Shown here: piece after piece, positions 1-11,320 of the stretch
Numbering within the stretch: the stretch's first letter is position 1
Layout: the number at the start of each line of letters is the position of its first letter
From: Lophius americanus
Taxonomy: Eukaryota > Chordata > Actinopteri > Lophiiformes > Lophiidae
DNA length: 64,000 nt
NCBI GenBank assembly: GCA_037951165.1
Contig: JBBDHG010000424.1
Location: forward strand, 62,001-126,000
Direction of reading: 5' to 3'
Made by a program: the position numbers and the translations under genes
The notes under the pieces: generated by a model
Database searches by the model: none
Told to the model about the DNA's origin: nothing
Seen by the model: only the letters and a program-made list of their open reading frames with translations

Positions 1-1212
1 GTGATTTTTTTATTTGGAATTCAACACGTAACCTTGCTCACGTGTGGACCTCCTCATGAGAGCTAGGACCGATGCTTAAAGCTGATAGGTGTATTTTGGC
101 TGGGAAAATAGAGCGAGCCACTGAGAGGAACCAGAACTTGAACTTCTGCTGCATTGCCTCTGCTGTCGGTTCCTCCCAGAAACACGATGCAAAAACTCGG
201 CATGCTAATCCCATCAGGACATAAATGCACCATCGGAAAGAATTGAAGGCAAAAGGATATCAAGTATTCCAAAGATAGATCTTCTCCGGCTGTAGATTTT
301 TGGAGAACGTCCTCCTCGCCACTCTGACCTCCTCGCCTTCGGTTTTGGTTGTTTACGTGAGGGCAGATGCATAACGAGAGATATACGGCGCTCTTGAAGG
401 GATGATGCGTTTAAAGTGTTTTGTAAAAGGGGTCAGTGACTTTAGCTCTTTGCACTGCCTTCATTACTGATTCACCACTTCTCTCGTGTCGAGCTGTTTG
501 TGTTCTGACTCTGTTTACGTCTCCGCCACTTAATGCTTCCCTTTGACCATATTTAGTCATATTGGCTGCAGCACCGCCGTCACGCTCCACAAATTAACAT
601 CAAACGCTGTTCCTATGAGAGAAGGAGAGCCACACGTCACATCTACTACCTCCAACAACATCTCACACATGGTCACACATTCGTTTGACGGACAGGTTGT
701 TTTCAGGATTACTAAAAGCTACTGGAAAGTTTTCAAAGACACTTGATGCGAGGATGGACCCATAACTAGGCTACTCCTTTTTGGATCTAGAGACCTATCT
801 AGAGAGTCTAAAAAAGACGATCCGGTGAACCGCTACCAAAGCGGTCTAAAGCAGGACCACCAGTGTCATTGATGGTCGTGGGCAGTGAATGGTAGCCCCA
901 GTGGTCTGATCGCACTGAAGATCTACTGAAAGACAATCTGCAGGAAAAACAATCATGGCGGTTCTATAAAAAGGTGTCAGAAGACAGAGTGGCCTCACAG
1001 AGATGTTTTGGAGGCAGAAGGGGACTGATGGGTAGACAGAGAGGTTTAACGTTATGGCTGATCAGTGCAAAAACTACCGGATTCAGTTCAGTTCTACAGC
1101 AAGGGTATATCTCTGGAAAGCCCTTAATCCCCTGCGTTGTACGAGCAATCCCCGGTTGAACTCCTGAGATGAAATGTAACTCATCAATTATCTCAAACAG
1201 TCCACCTATCCT

Positions 1213-1505
1213 AACTGTTTCTATGATGTCAGCAGTCTGTTCTAGGATCAGATCCCATAGTGACTAAACCCAACTGTTTCTATGATGTCATCAGACTGTT
1301 CTAGGATCAGATCCCATAGTGACTAAACCCAACTGTTTCTATGATGTCATCAGACTGTTCTAGGATCAGATCCCATAGTGACTCAACCTAACTGTTTCTA
1401 TGATGTCATCAGTCTGTTCTAGGATCAGATCCCAGAGTGACTCAACCTAACTGTTTCTATGATGTCAGCAGTCTGTTCTATGATCAGATCCCAGAGTGAC
1501 TCAAT
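1213..1505. repeat. 59-bp tandem repeat, about 5 copies
   Basis: The word AACTGTTTCTATGATGTCA recurs at 1213, 1272, 1331, 1390 and 1449, a constant period of 59 bp. Copies differ by a few substitutions (ATCAGACTG versus AGCAGTCTG, CATAG versus CAGAG). No coding frame is supported. Confidence 0.93.
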
Positions 1506-2808
1506 GATGAAGATGAAAACCAGACAGATTTCCTGAGTTGATTTCACACATGACTAAAATGATTTTAGTTAAACAGCCTTTTAACATTAATTGAAAAAAC
1601 AAAAAAATGAAAACAGGGTACTATCTGCTTGGTGTGCGTGTGCGAAGTGTTCAATTATTGCACTGCCACCCAACGGCCTGTTATTCGTGTTATTCTCACT
1701 CCTTTGCCTGGATCTGTGTACGAGGATCGTTATCACAGCCTCGACGAACGTTTTTGGTGGAACTTTTTCAAAATACAACTTCTGTTTTTTGTTGTTTGTT
1801 TCTAGCAAAAAGGATAAACATGGAAACAAGGTTTAAGGCTGTGTGTTTCTCTTCACCAATGTTTTCTAAGTGTAACTTTTCTCTTCAGGTTATCTCTAGT
1901 TTTGATTTTCTTTGTTATTTTCACGCTCAGTGCTTCTGCCCCATGTCTGCAAGTGGATTCTCCTCACAGAGCCCGAACAGAAACCCATCCAAAGATTTTA
2001 TTCCAGTACGTAGAACGTAAGTCCTCACGGGATTTAGGATGGGCGTTAAAACACAAAATAGTGAGTAAACGTAAAAAGTTGTCAGAAACATCAATTCTCA
2101 AATAAAACCAGATACCTGAATGACGTTGTTGTACTTTGCTGCTTCACACCTCTGTCTTTAATCTACGGGGACCCCTGTAGGAAACATGCAGCCCCTCTTT
2201 AATCAGCGCCGACATCAGGAACGGCAGAAATCTGACCACGTTCAACATTTAAAAAACCTATCATCCCATTCCTCATGTTTACAGGCCGCCACAGCGCTGA
2301 CAGGGGCACCGTCTGGGAGATAACAGTGATAAATAAAGCTAAGTTCAGTTTGGAGTTGAAACACGAGGGGAAATGAGCAGGTAATAAAAGTTCTACCTGG
2401 AGACAAAGGGATGTGGTAAGTAAAATAAAAAGAGGCAGGTGTGAGACTGAAGGAGGCCATCCAGACACTAAACCGTCCTTCGCTAGTAAAGGTTATTACA
2501 TGAATTATGTCTGCTGTCGAGCGCAGTGCTAGAGTCGCATTTGAATGACGCCGCTTGGGACTAAAGATCTGCAATTTCATCTTCTGGGATGTTCATCTTC
2601 TCCTTTCCTCGTCTGCCTAGACACTAACCACTACCCCAGGTAATTCTGAGAACAAGCCAGGTAACAGAGCGCTGCTCAGGAAGGTGGGCGGCCCTGAAGG
2701 CGAGACCTTTGATGAATATTCTGAAAGTGGCTCCGCCCTTACTCCTCTCAGTCAATCACTCTTAGACGGTGAAGACTTGGCTGACACTTCCAAAGGACTC
2801 GACATCCA

Positions 2809-3060
2809 TCAGATCAAATTTATTCCTCTTACACAGGGTAGGGCCGTAGTGCCTCTCCCCAGCAACTGTGCCCAGCTCATCCTGGGAGATCCAGAGTCCT
2901 TTCTGGGATAGATGTGGGATATAACTCCTCCAGTAAGTTCAGGTCCTACTAGGCATGTTCTCCAAATGTGAACATACAAGGAAAACCTCCAAAGGGAGGA
3001 ATCCTGGAGTAAAAATGTATCAGAAACCTCAACCGCCTCAACGGGCTTGTTTTGGCACAA
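2809..3060 (-). mobile_element. LINE 3'-end remnant (L2/Maui-like?)
   Basis: The minus strand reads a short frame containing PRKDSGSPRMSW followed by LLGRG. This resembles the degenerate text near the 3' end of fish L2/Maui-type LINEs, which encodes a Gly-Ile-Pro..Glu-Glu-Leu..Gly-Glu-Arg phrase. It is short and decayed and carries no catalytic motif. Assignment is from memory of the family and is weak; it could be chance similarity. Confidence 0.3.
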
Positions 3061-4608
3061 AGGAGCTGCTGCTCCGCTCCAAGCTCCTTCTAGAAGTCTG
3101 AGTCAATCACCTCATCTTCAAGGCTGAGCCCAACCCTACTGTGAAGGAGGCTTATTTCAGACGTTTTTTATCCACAACGCTCATTTATTTCCTGATGACT
3201 CATGTCGGCAGAGGAAACGACTGTAAAAGGGTCTATTTTTGGTTCTATGCCCTTATAGCTGGTGTTTTAATTCACCAAACACAAACATAACAGACTGTCA
3301 TCAGCACTTTAAATAAACTTAAACTGGAGTCCTACCTTTGACAAACCGTTTTGTTACACTCTGCATCTACGCCTAAATCAAAACCCCTCTAAACAATCGG
3401 CTTCCCTGTGTGGTTTTCAGTAGTTTTAACTTTACCGAAAACATGTTTTTCTTTAAGTCCTTCATGGTTTAAGCTCGGCAACCACATGAGACTTTACCGC
3501 TAGAAAAGTAACCGATAGCCCGGAGTAGAGCAGTGTTAAGAGACTACCACTCCTGTTTCTGCTTGTACTGTCTGATGTCAGCTCTCCTGCTACACACCTC
3601 CTAGTCACTGTGAATCCATAATTCAGCGTTTAGCTTAGCACTTAATCGATAATTTAGTGCTAAGCACTAAATTGCTTGCTTATGCAGCGCTATGCTTATG
3701 TGAGGTAAGCTTAGCTTAAGTAAGCTTAAGATAATTTTGGCACTTTGCATTTCCAATAATCCCATACGGCAGAGATACAAAATACCAGGCCACGGTCTTA
3801 AAGGCCCAGACCTCGCTTTAACATAAGCTGCGGCTAAGCTAGCAAGTTTTTTTCTGCAGCTCATGTTAAATGTTAAATTAAAAAGCTGGAGAATGGCTGT
3901 ACATCAGAGATGAGAACATATATACGTCTGAGCTGAAATCGCGATCTTCTTACCATTAACTGCCCCAGCCCTGGTTGATGCAGATACAAATCTATGTAAA
4001 CAACAGATTCAAGGAAACATTTTTTTCCACCCTTGCCTGACAAGAGGGAATCACCACAAGAGGAGGCGGTAGCACACCAGTAATGATCTCAAATGTGAGG
4101 GTTGCATTTTGGGCAACAAGCCAGCAGAGATCAGTGACCCTGAATCACCCAGAGCTGGGCGATCACATGCTAAAAGCCATTTCTCTGCCCGTATGAACCG
4201 GAGTAATGAGTTCACATCCCTCTACAGAGGCTGTGTCAAAACATTCTGAGACAACTCATCTGAGAGGACACATCCCAAATGACCTCCGCAAGAAAGGTAG
4301 AATAAAGGCATGACTGTACGACATCTGCTCCATTCATACAGTGACCCCAGAGCTGTGGATACTGGATCTATACTCTAGAGAAGGTGTCCAACCTTCAACG
4401 TCACCTTAGAATCATCTTCCTATGAAAGACTCAAAACATTCAAGATAGTTCAAAGGAACTTACATCGTTAAGAGTTTATGGAAAAAACTTCTCTGGGAGG
4501 GAGAATGTGTCATAAACTCTGTTGGACGCGCCATATAGAATATAGAAAAGTTTCTATATTGCTGTTCTTTGTAAATCAAGGGATTTATTGAATAAAAACC
4601 ACATCACT

Positions 4609-4610
<2 letters not shown>

Positions 4611-4645
<35 letters not shown>

Positions 4646-4700
4646 TGGACTTATAAAGCACCTTTCTGTGAAGCCAAGGAGGCTTGGCAAAGAGGGAAGT
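4611..4700 (+). repeat. (AAT)n microsatellite with dispersed-repeat tail
   Basis: About 11 AAT units (4611-4643) are followed directly by TTGGACTTATAAAGCACC and a cluster of G+C-richer words. The same pairing of an AAT run with a tail of the form 'ggacttata.agc.cctttct' is a common dispersed repeat of fish genomes. No coding potential. Confidence 0.6.
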
Positions 4701-5949
4701 CAAAAATGATGCCATATATGTCATACTGTGCTGAATTTCAGAAAAGGCATTTTAAATATACACCTATAGACTATGATTGTAATTCAAACAGCGCTATTAG
4801 AGGAGTGCAGAGACGGTGTAATGAGGTCAGAGGTCATGAGAAGGTTACCACGAATCTCCTAATCCATGTTTGTTGTCTTCTTGACCGCATTCAACTGGAA
4901 TTATTCACAGATCAAGAGAAGGTATTTATAAGTTGTTTATCTCTGCAGCAGAAACAGAATGAATGTAAAATAAAGACGTATTTAATGTTTTTAGGACAAA
5001 CTATGGGATGGACTAAATGATACATTTAAATTGTGTAGCTCTGTTGAGTTTCAAAAGGATGTTAAAATGTAAAATAATTAAGGATTATAGTGTTAACTGA
5101 TTAAAATGTTATAATTAAAGAACATGTATAATACAATATAATTAGAATGCTAAGAGATCAATTCAATGCCAAGAGGGTTTTTACTCAAAACAGAGAAGTC
5201 TTAATCCAATCATAATGAAACAGCCTGAGTCTGCAGATATTTAGAAACAAATCCCCCCAGAAGCTTCAGTGTCAGTTACAACAAGATGATTAAATATGTC
5301 TGTTAGTGAACGGTACCAAAGATGTGGTGATGGTGAACTGTTGATGCACCATGTTTGGATCATGTAGGGTAGATGTATGGTAATCATTTCCAATGTTTAC
5401 CTCTCCTGCTTCTCACCCGGCTGGAGGTTCCAGATGTTGTATTACCTCTCAAGACAAAATGAATGAGGTCTAATAGTGGGGGACAGTTCTACGACTGAGT
5501 GGTAAAAAATACCCTCCATGTCAGAATGAATCTATACACGATCTAGAGTACCTGATCAACTGGGGACAGCTTTGCTCCATGTGAGGCGTCTATGTTTTTT
5601 ATCTTTGAAGTTTAGCATCAGGTCACAGATCGAGATACAAAGATTTATTACCGTCAGCCAGACCCGCCGCCGACACACGTGACTGTTTATGATTCTGTCA
5701 AAGGAGGGTTCTCGGGGGAAAGAAGGGATTCTGTGGGAAATTCTGATCCAGATTATTATTATTGTTGGTTCCGTTTACGTCAGAAGAGTTGTCACATTTT
5801 AATATCTCTAACCAAGAATGGCAAAATTAGCTGCAGCATTATTTGTGCCATCTTAAGCTTTCTTCTTTATCAGTGTGGCTCTCAGACTAAAAATGATTTT
5901 TAAAGTCACAGACAACTAAAATATCCTGAAGAAACGGAACAAACATGAT

Positions 5950-6115
5950 TGAAGTCCTCGTCTAAAAAAGGTTCCTATAAAACCTTATTGGCCCACTCTT
6001 TGCAGAACTGCTTAAGCGCAGCCACATTAGAGGGTTTGTAAGCATGAACGGACCTGAAGGTTCCACCACAGCATCTCAATGGGGTTCAGAGCTAGACTTT
6101 GACTAGAACACTCCA
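5950..6115 (-). mobile_element. Tc1-like transposase C-terminal relic
   Basis: Read on the minus strand from about 6115, the translation runs VLECSSQSLALNPIEMLWW and continues to a decayed QVRS..AVLQ..GQ. This matches the well-known Tc1 family end, in which W-P-(S/A)-x-S-P-D-L-N-P-I-E carries the last catalytic acidic residue. Here the conserved D of PDLNPIE is Ala (ALNPIE), and in-frame stops follow, so the copy is dead. A second scrap of the same family lies on the plus strand at 45926. Confidence 0.7.
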
Positions 6116-6117
6116 GA

Positions 6118-6301
6118 ACTGATGACTTCACACACTGATGACCTCACACACTGATGACTTCACACACTGATGACCTCACACACTGATGACCTCACACACT
6201 GATGACCTCACACACTGATGACCTCACACACGGATGACCTCACACACGGATGACCTCACACACTGATGACCTCACACACTGATGACCTCACACACTGATG
6301 A
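6118..6301. repeat. 16-bp tandem repeat, about 11 copies
   Basis: The unit CTGATGACCTCACACA repeats with a 16-bp period. Variants are ACTT for ACCT and CGGATG for CTGATG. It begins at the edge of the Tc1 relic, in the 'cacactgatgac' text that follows it. Confidence 0.93.
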
Positions 6302-7805
6302 CATTTCACTTTCTTCTAGTGGAACGCTAGAAGAAATTCTTTAAATGTGTTTTCTTAATCTGAACTCATTATAGCTTCCCATATTTTATTCATTAGGTCT
6401 TAATCTTTCATTCCTGCTGTTTAATTGACTCCACTCTGATTGGATGTTTATCATTCGAGGCTGTTAGACAACTTGCTTCTTTGAGGTCATTAAAGACTCT
6501 GGGATGAATCCTTGCTAAATTTAAATATTTAACATCTCTGTCATCATTATCTGCCATTTCACTGACACAGGTAAACATCGGCGAGGCGCCGTGGAGGTGA
6601 ACTTCCACCGCTCATCCTGAGGGGGAGGGGGGTCTGCTGAGGGCTGTCATGACGGAAGCATGTTTGAGAGAATCTTCAGCTCGATCATACAGGGCAATTA
6701 TACCCTCTATGACAGAGAGCTGTGAATGAAGGTCGAACCCAAGACAAGATACGGCGCTCTGGTATCGCAATGAAAACACTCTCAATGTCACATGAAGGGT
6801 AATAGAGGATATAGCAGATACGCAGAGACAGTATTATGGGCTATGATGGCTCACAATGAAACATCTATTATCAGACTCAGTGGAATGTCTGTCACTTGTA
6901 TAACAAAATGTTTGTTTCATTTCCCCCAGAATATGATCAAAATAACAATGAGAATCAAACCCTACCTGAATGCCCTTATATGGTCGTATCTTACCAACCT
7001 TAAAGGTTCAAAGTTAGAAAAAAAAAACAAGACATAAAGCGGTGTATATGTTCATATACATTAATAGACTTACATTAAACAGAGATAAATAAGATACAAA
7101 TATGACAATAGAGTCCAAACTCCACAAAATAAAATAGATATAAAGTAAAAGTAGTTATCAAAAGCTTGAGTATAGGGCTGCACATAAATCACATGTGGTC
7201 AAAACATCACTGTCCATTGGGACATCATATGGATGTCCTACTGGCAACATGAAGTGAGCATCAAGTGACAAATATCACTTGTCTAATGTGAAACTGATGC
7301 TGTGGTTTTCTTGACTAGTGTGCATAGGTAAGACCTGTTTACCTGCAGGACCTCGGGAGCCTGCTCACCAATGGCCCGATCACCGCTGCTTGCAGCTGTT
7401 TTCTTTTTTTTCCTGTCCATTACATTTTCACTTGACATGATTGGAACTCCAAGGAGGAGGGATCACAGCATAGGAACACAAGCAGTGACACTTCTTACAT
7501 CCCTGCTGCACAAAACCAGAACAAACTGACAAGATTCTTATTTTTACCTCTGCCTGTTTTTGTTTGTCAGGGTTGCCAGAAAATGTTGGACCACATTTTG
7601 AGATATTGTTTTGGAGAAGTTAAGTTTGGCACCAAGAAATAATCAGTTAGTCTGTTTACAGGCTCTTCACTACCCAGGTTATTAACTGTTTTTTGGAGTA
7701 TCCAGTTTTAATGATTTAAACTTCATATCCTAATCCCACTGAGGGATTTTAAGGAACCCTAATATTCCAGCTGGAGTACTCCAAAGCAAAGCAGAATAAT
7801 GTTAC

Positions 7806-8215
7806 TTGTGGGGCTGCAACATCCTCTCTTTCCACCTGCCTCCCTTTCATTCACACACACATGTATTCTGTCTCGCTGCCACTGACCTTCATGACTCTCC
7901 CCTCCAGCACATAACTCCACCTCTCCAGGCTCTCCTCCACCTGCTCCCTGCTCTCACTACAGATCACAATTTCCTCCACCAACTTCATGGTCGATGGAGA
8001 CTCCTGCTGACCTCCTCTGTCAGCCTGTCCGTCACCAAAGCAAACAAGAAGGGGCTCTGGGCCCATCCTTGGTGCAGTCCCACCTTCACCTTGAACTCAT
8101 CGACGGCTGAATCTGCACACCTCCCTGCTGTCATGCTGCTCTAATACATATCCTTGAACACTCTAACACACTTCCTGTCCCTCCAGACGTCCTCGTGAGA
8201 TCAGACATGGCTGGA
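7806..8215 (-). mobile_element. RTE-type LINE reverse transcriptase fragment
   Basis: The minus-strand frame from 8066 contains ESPSTMKLVEEIVICSESRE, then EESLERW, and ends with KTEYMCV. From memory, intact fish RTE-like LINEs read ESPWTMMFADDIVICSESRE and then LERWRYALERRGMKVSRSK at this place. The catalytic F/Y-A-D-D box is therefore replaced by LVEE here. The stretch to 8215 reads the upstream part of the domain in broken frames. The copy is dead. A 5' endonuclease piece of what looks like the same family is at 10826-11320 on the other strand. Confidence 0.7.
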
Positions 8216-8224
8216 TTAACATCT

Positions 8225-8400
8225 AGGGCTGCAACTAACGATCACTTAATCTAACATTTTTTCCATTAATCTTTAGACTATTTTCAAATGTATCAATTAA
8301 TCATTTGGTGAACTTACCAATTAAAAATGTCTGTTACTTTGACCATTTCTCCTTTTTCCGTAAACGATTATTTACGCGGACACTGGAGTCTACATCTACA
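8225..8400. mobile_element. hAT-like non-autonomous element remnant
   Basis: The sequence starts AGGGCTGCAACTAACGATC and continues with repeated ATTAATC words. This resembles a very common fish hAT-type MITE whose end begins AGGGCTGCAACTAACGAT followed by TCGATTAATC repeats. Only one end is clear. A weak match to the same start occurs near 7177. Confidence 0.45.
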
Positions 8401-9087
8401 TAAATAAACTGCTTACAACTTACAGAATGCAGGGCAAGGACAGTATTATTATGCTAGCCACTGTCGTCTCTGCTAGAGACAAGACAAGCTTGTTACAACA
8501 TGTACGTGCTGAATCGTCGTCTTTCTGTCCGAGAGCTCAGGGATATTTTATTTAAGATGCAGTGCCTCATTTCAGTTTCATAAAACATGCAGACAGGCAT
8601 CTTATTAGGTCACTGTTTAAATAATAACTACACTTTGGATGTACGGTTAACTTTTTTGGGGGGGTATTCATTTTCTTTACAGCATGAGCAGGAGCTGCGA
8701 TCTTCACAGGGTAAAATCGTGACGAACACAGTGAATGGACGTGTGGTTGAAGCTTTAGTTACAGGTACACATCCCTGTATCTCAGTAGGACTTGGATACC
8801 GGTTGTTGATTTATGAGGGGTTGGATTCTGGGTGTTGATGAATGAGGCGTTTGTCTCCATCTACATGTAAACGTGTGTTTATGGTATACACATGATCATA
8901 ACATGTAAGTGAACTCATGAACATGTTTATTGATGGTTATTGGTGCATTAATATGTTTGACCACTAAGGTCCGTCTCTTCCGTTAATTGTCCGCTCTAAC
9001 CGAGGGAACAATTTCCCAGCTGCCATCAGCGGTCAAATCATCAGGGGACCATGTGTGCATGCAAACATCACTTCCCCCATTACTCAC

Positions 9088-9584
9088 CCCACTGAGCTGA
9101 TTACAGCGCAGCAGCATCGCTGTCAGCTCCTTCAGCGACCCTTCCACCCTCCTCATCAACTCCACCGAAGGAAGCCTCTGGGAGCAGAACAGGTCCAACC
9201 CTCGGGCTACCACCTGGCAGGCCTGAAGGACCAGGTTGGGAGATCCCAGAGCAGGAGGGTCCCTGCAAGCCACCACGACCCCCTCCAGGAGCTGGCATAC
9301 AGTGTCCGCAAGAACCAAGTCGGCATGCCCGTCTTGGCGTAACCACAGGGAGTCCAGGTCTCTGTGGTTTTCATTGATTCGATGGAGGGCGCACAGCGAT
9401 TGGATGAACTGCACATGGGGAAGGATGGCGCCATCTGGAGGAATGGGATGAGCAGGACGCTGGTGGTCTTCTAGCAGGCGTTCTGGAGTCTCTGAGTCGC
9501 AGTCTAGTTGGTGTTCTGTGCTTGGGTCTAGACCTACAGGACCAAACAGGTCCTGAGAGGCATCGTCCACTGTGTCATCATGAC
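9088..9584 (-). CDS. mei4: mei4 coding exon 3 (meiotic DSB formation protein MEI4)
   Basis: This exon encodes residues 89-254 of a MEI4-like protein. MEI4 acts with REC114 and IHO1 on meiotic chromosome axes and is needed for SPO11-dependent DNA breaks. On the minus strand the acceptor is CTCTTCCAG with exon start 9584, and the donor is GTGAGT at 9087-9082. Landmarks shared with human MEI4 as I remember it are HVQFIQSL near residue 145 (human HMQFLQYL) and DTVCQLLEGV at 182-191 (human DSVFQLLDGL), followed by an RDP/RNP. The acidic linker at 90-110 is less conserved. Exon 2 ends in phase 1 and this exon starts with the two bases needed, giving an intact frame of 497 nt that ends in phase 0. 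The frame stays open to a stop at 8983, but the GTGAGT donor makes splicing more likely. The remaining C-terminal third is not in the window. Confidence 0.87.
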
Positions 9585-9608
9585 CTGGAAGAGTAAAAAC
9601 AGAGTCAT

Positions 9609-10078
9609 TACATCATAAGAGACACTAGAGCTCCGTCATGACATCACAGAGACACTAGAGCTACATCATGACATCACAGGGACACTAGAGCTACGTCATG
9701 AAGTCAGACACTAGAGCTACGTCATGACATCACATAGATACTAGAGCTACGTCATGAAATCACAGAAACTAGGGCTACGTCATGACATCACAGAGACACT
9801 ACAGCTACGTCATGAAATCAGAGACACTATAGCTACGTCATGACATCAGAGACACTAGAGCTACGTCATGACATCACAGAGACACTAGAGCTACGTCATG
9901 ACATCACAGAGACACTAAAGCTACTCCATGACATCAGAGACACTAGAGCTACGTCATGAAATCACAGACACTAGAGCTACGTCATGACATCCAAGACACT
10001 AGAGCTACGTCATGACATCCAAGACACTAGAGCTACGTCATGAAATCACAGAGACACTAGAGCTACGTCATGACATCA
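9609..10078. repeat. 30-bp minisatellite, about 17 copies, rich in ACGTCA
   Basis: The unit GAGCTACGTCATGACATCAC plus AGAGACACTA has a 30-bp full length, with shortened copies of about 22-28 bp. Most copies carry TACGTCATGACATCA, so a CREB/ATF half-site (TGACGT in reverse) recurs along the array. It sits in mei4 intron 2 next to the exon 3 acceptor. Confidence 0.92.
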
Positions 10079-10825
10079 AAGTGGCTGATTATAATAATCC
10101 TTCCCCAAAACTACTGGTGTAACCATTTCTCGTTTCCAAACCAACAAGGTTTTTGTTCCACTCTGGCAGCAGTTTTCCTGAGGTACATGTGACCCATGAT
10201 ACACACAGTAGATGATAATTACAGAGATGAACAGTCTTAAAAGGAGAATAAAAACAACCAGAATAAAGCTGATTCTAAACATTACGGTAAATGATATGAA
10301 TGGACTCAAATAATACGGCGATAATGTAAAAACTGTAAGTGGCCTAATCAGGAGTTCAGAGATATCCTGCATCCCTCCGTTCATAATCCATAAAATGTTT
10401 TGGTTCACAGAGGGAGAAATGTGTCAAGAAGATTTCATCTGAAGGTCTGAGTAAACTGCATTCATAAAGACAGGCGTTTATATTGGTAGGGGAGGATGAA
10501 TTATATTTAATATAATTACACCAGGATTATTTAGGGAGGGACTGGTGGTGATACAGAGCCACTGGGGTCTCAGATACTTCAGTCCTGTCATGGTTCTATT
10601 TTATGATGTCTTTCACCTCATACACCGTCATAAACATCAGAGCAACACGTTCCTGCACGAGAGTAGAACACTGTTAAATCATGCTTTAAGGTTTCCTCTG
10701 AGGGTGAGGACATTTATTGTTGCTGTTCCAGAACACAGCATTCATTTTAATGAATCCGTAGGAGCTTCCCAGAAACACAGCCGCAGAGGGGCTACAAGCC
10801 AGTGTACCTCTAATGCCGGTCCTAA

Positions 10826-11320
10826 GCCCAGATAAGGGTTGTGTCAAGAAGGGCATCTGACGTCAAATATGCCAAATCATTACAAGGAACAGATTTCCAA
10901 ACCTAAACAGTCAGAGCCCGGGGTTTACAGCGACCGCCACTGGCATCGTTAACTAGCAGGGTACCAGCAGATACTAAGCTACTGTTGGTGGAAAAACAAA
11001 GAATGAGAGGCGGGAGGCGTGCCTGTAGACAGCAATAGATGAGGAACGCCAGGAGTGTGGGGGGTGAAAGTAGGTACTTTAAATGTTGGCATGACGACAG
11101 GCAAAGGTAGCTGATATTATGGAGAGGAGGAAGGTAGATATATAGCTTGTCTAAGAGAATAGGTGGAAAGGCAGCAAGACTAGAAGCATTGGAGGAGGGT
11201 CAAAATGGTTTATCATGGAGTTGATGGGAGGAGGAGTAGGGTAGTGGTGATTCTGAAGGAGGAGTATGTGAGGAGTGTTATGGAGGTGAAGAGAGTGGAG
11301 TTTTGATTAAAAAAAGTTTC
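10826..11320 (+). mobile_element. RTE-type LINE endonuclease fragment
   Basis: Across frames the plus strand reads pieces equivalent to VGTLNVGTMTGKGRELAD, MERRKVDI.CVQETRWKG, YHGVDGRRNGVGVVLKE and EYVRSVMEVKRV. This is the N-terminal endonuclease region of fish RTE (BovB-like) LINEs, the family sometimes mis-annotated as craniofacial development protein 2-like. It contains frameshifts and stops and is truncated at both sides. No catalytic claim can be made. Confidence 0.7.

Larger units (their letters stand above)
1..9087. other. presumed mei4 intron 3 / 3' flank, no further exon found
   Basis: On the minus strand this stretch lies downstream of mei4 exon 3, which ends at a strong GTGAGT donor. 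I looked on the minus strand for the missing C-terminal part of MEI4 (about 130 residues in the human protein) and found no open frame resembling it, so the last exon or exons probably lie left of position 1. What is present is repeat material, listed separately: a 59-bp tandem repeat, an AAT run, Tc1 and LINE remnants and a 16-bp tandem repeat. The remaining sequence (1-1212, 1506-2800, 3061-4610, 4700-5950, 6302-7805, 8400-9087) shows nothing I can name. The open frames in it are short, overlap one another on both strands and look like chance. Confidence 0.5.
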
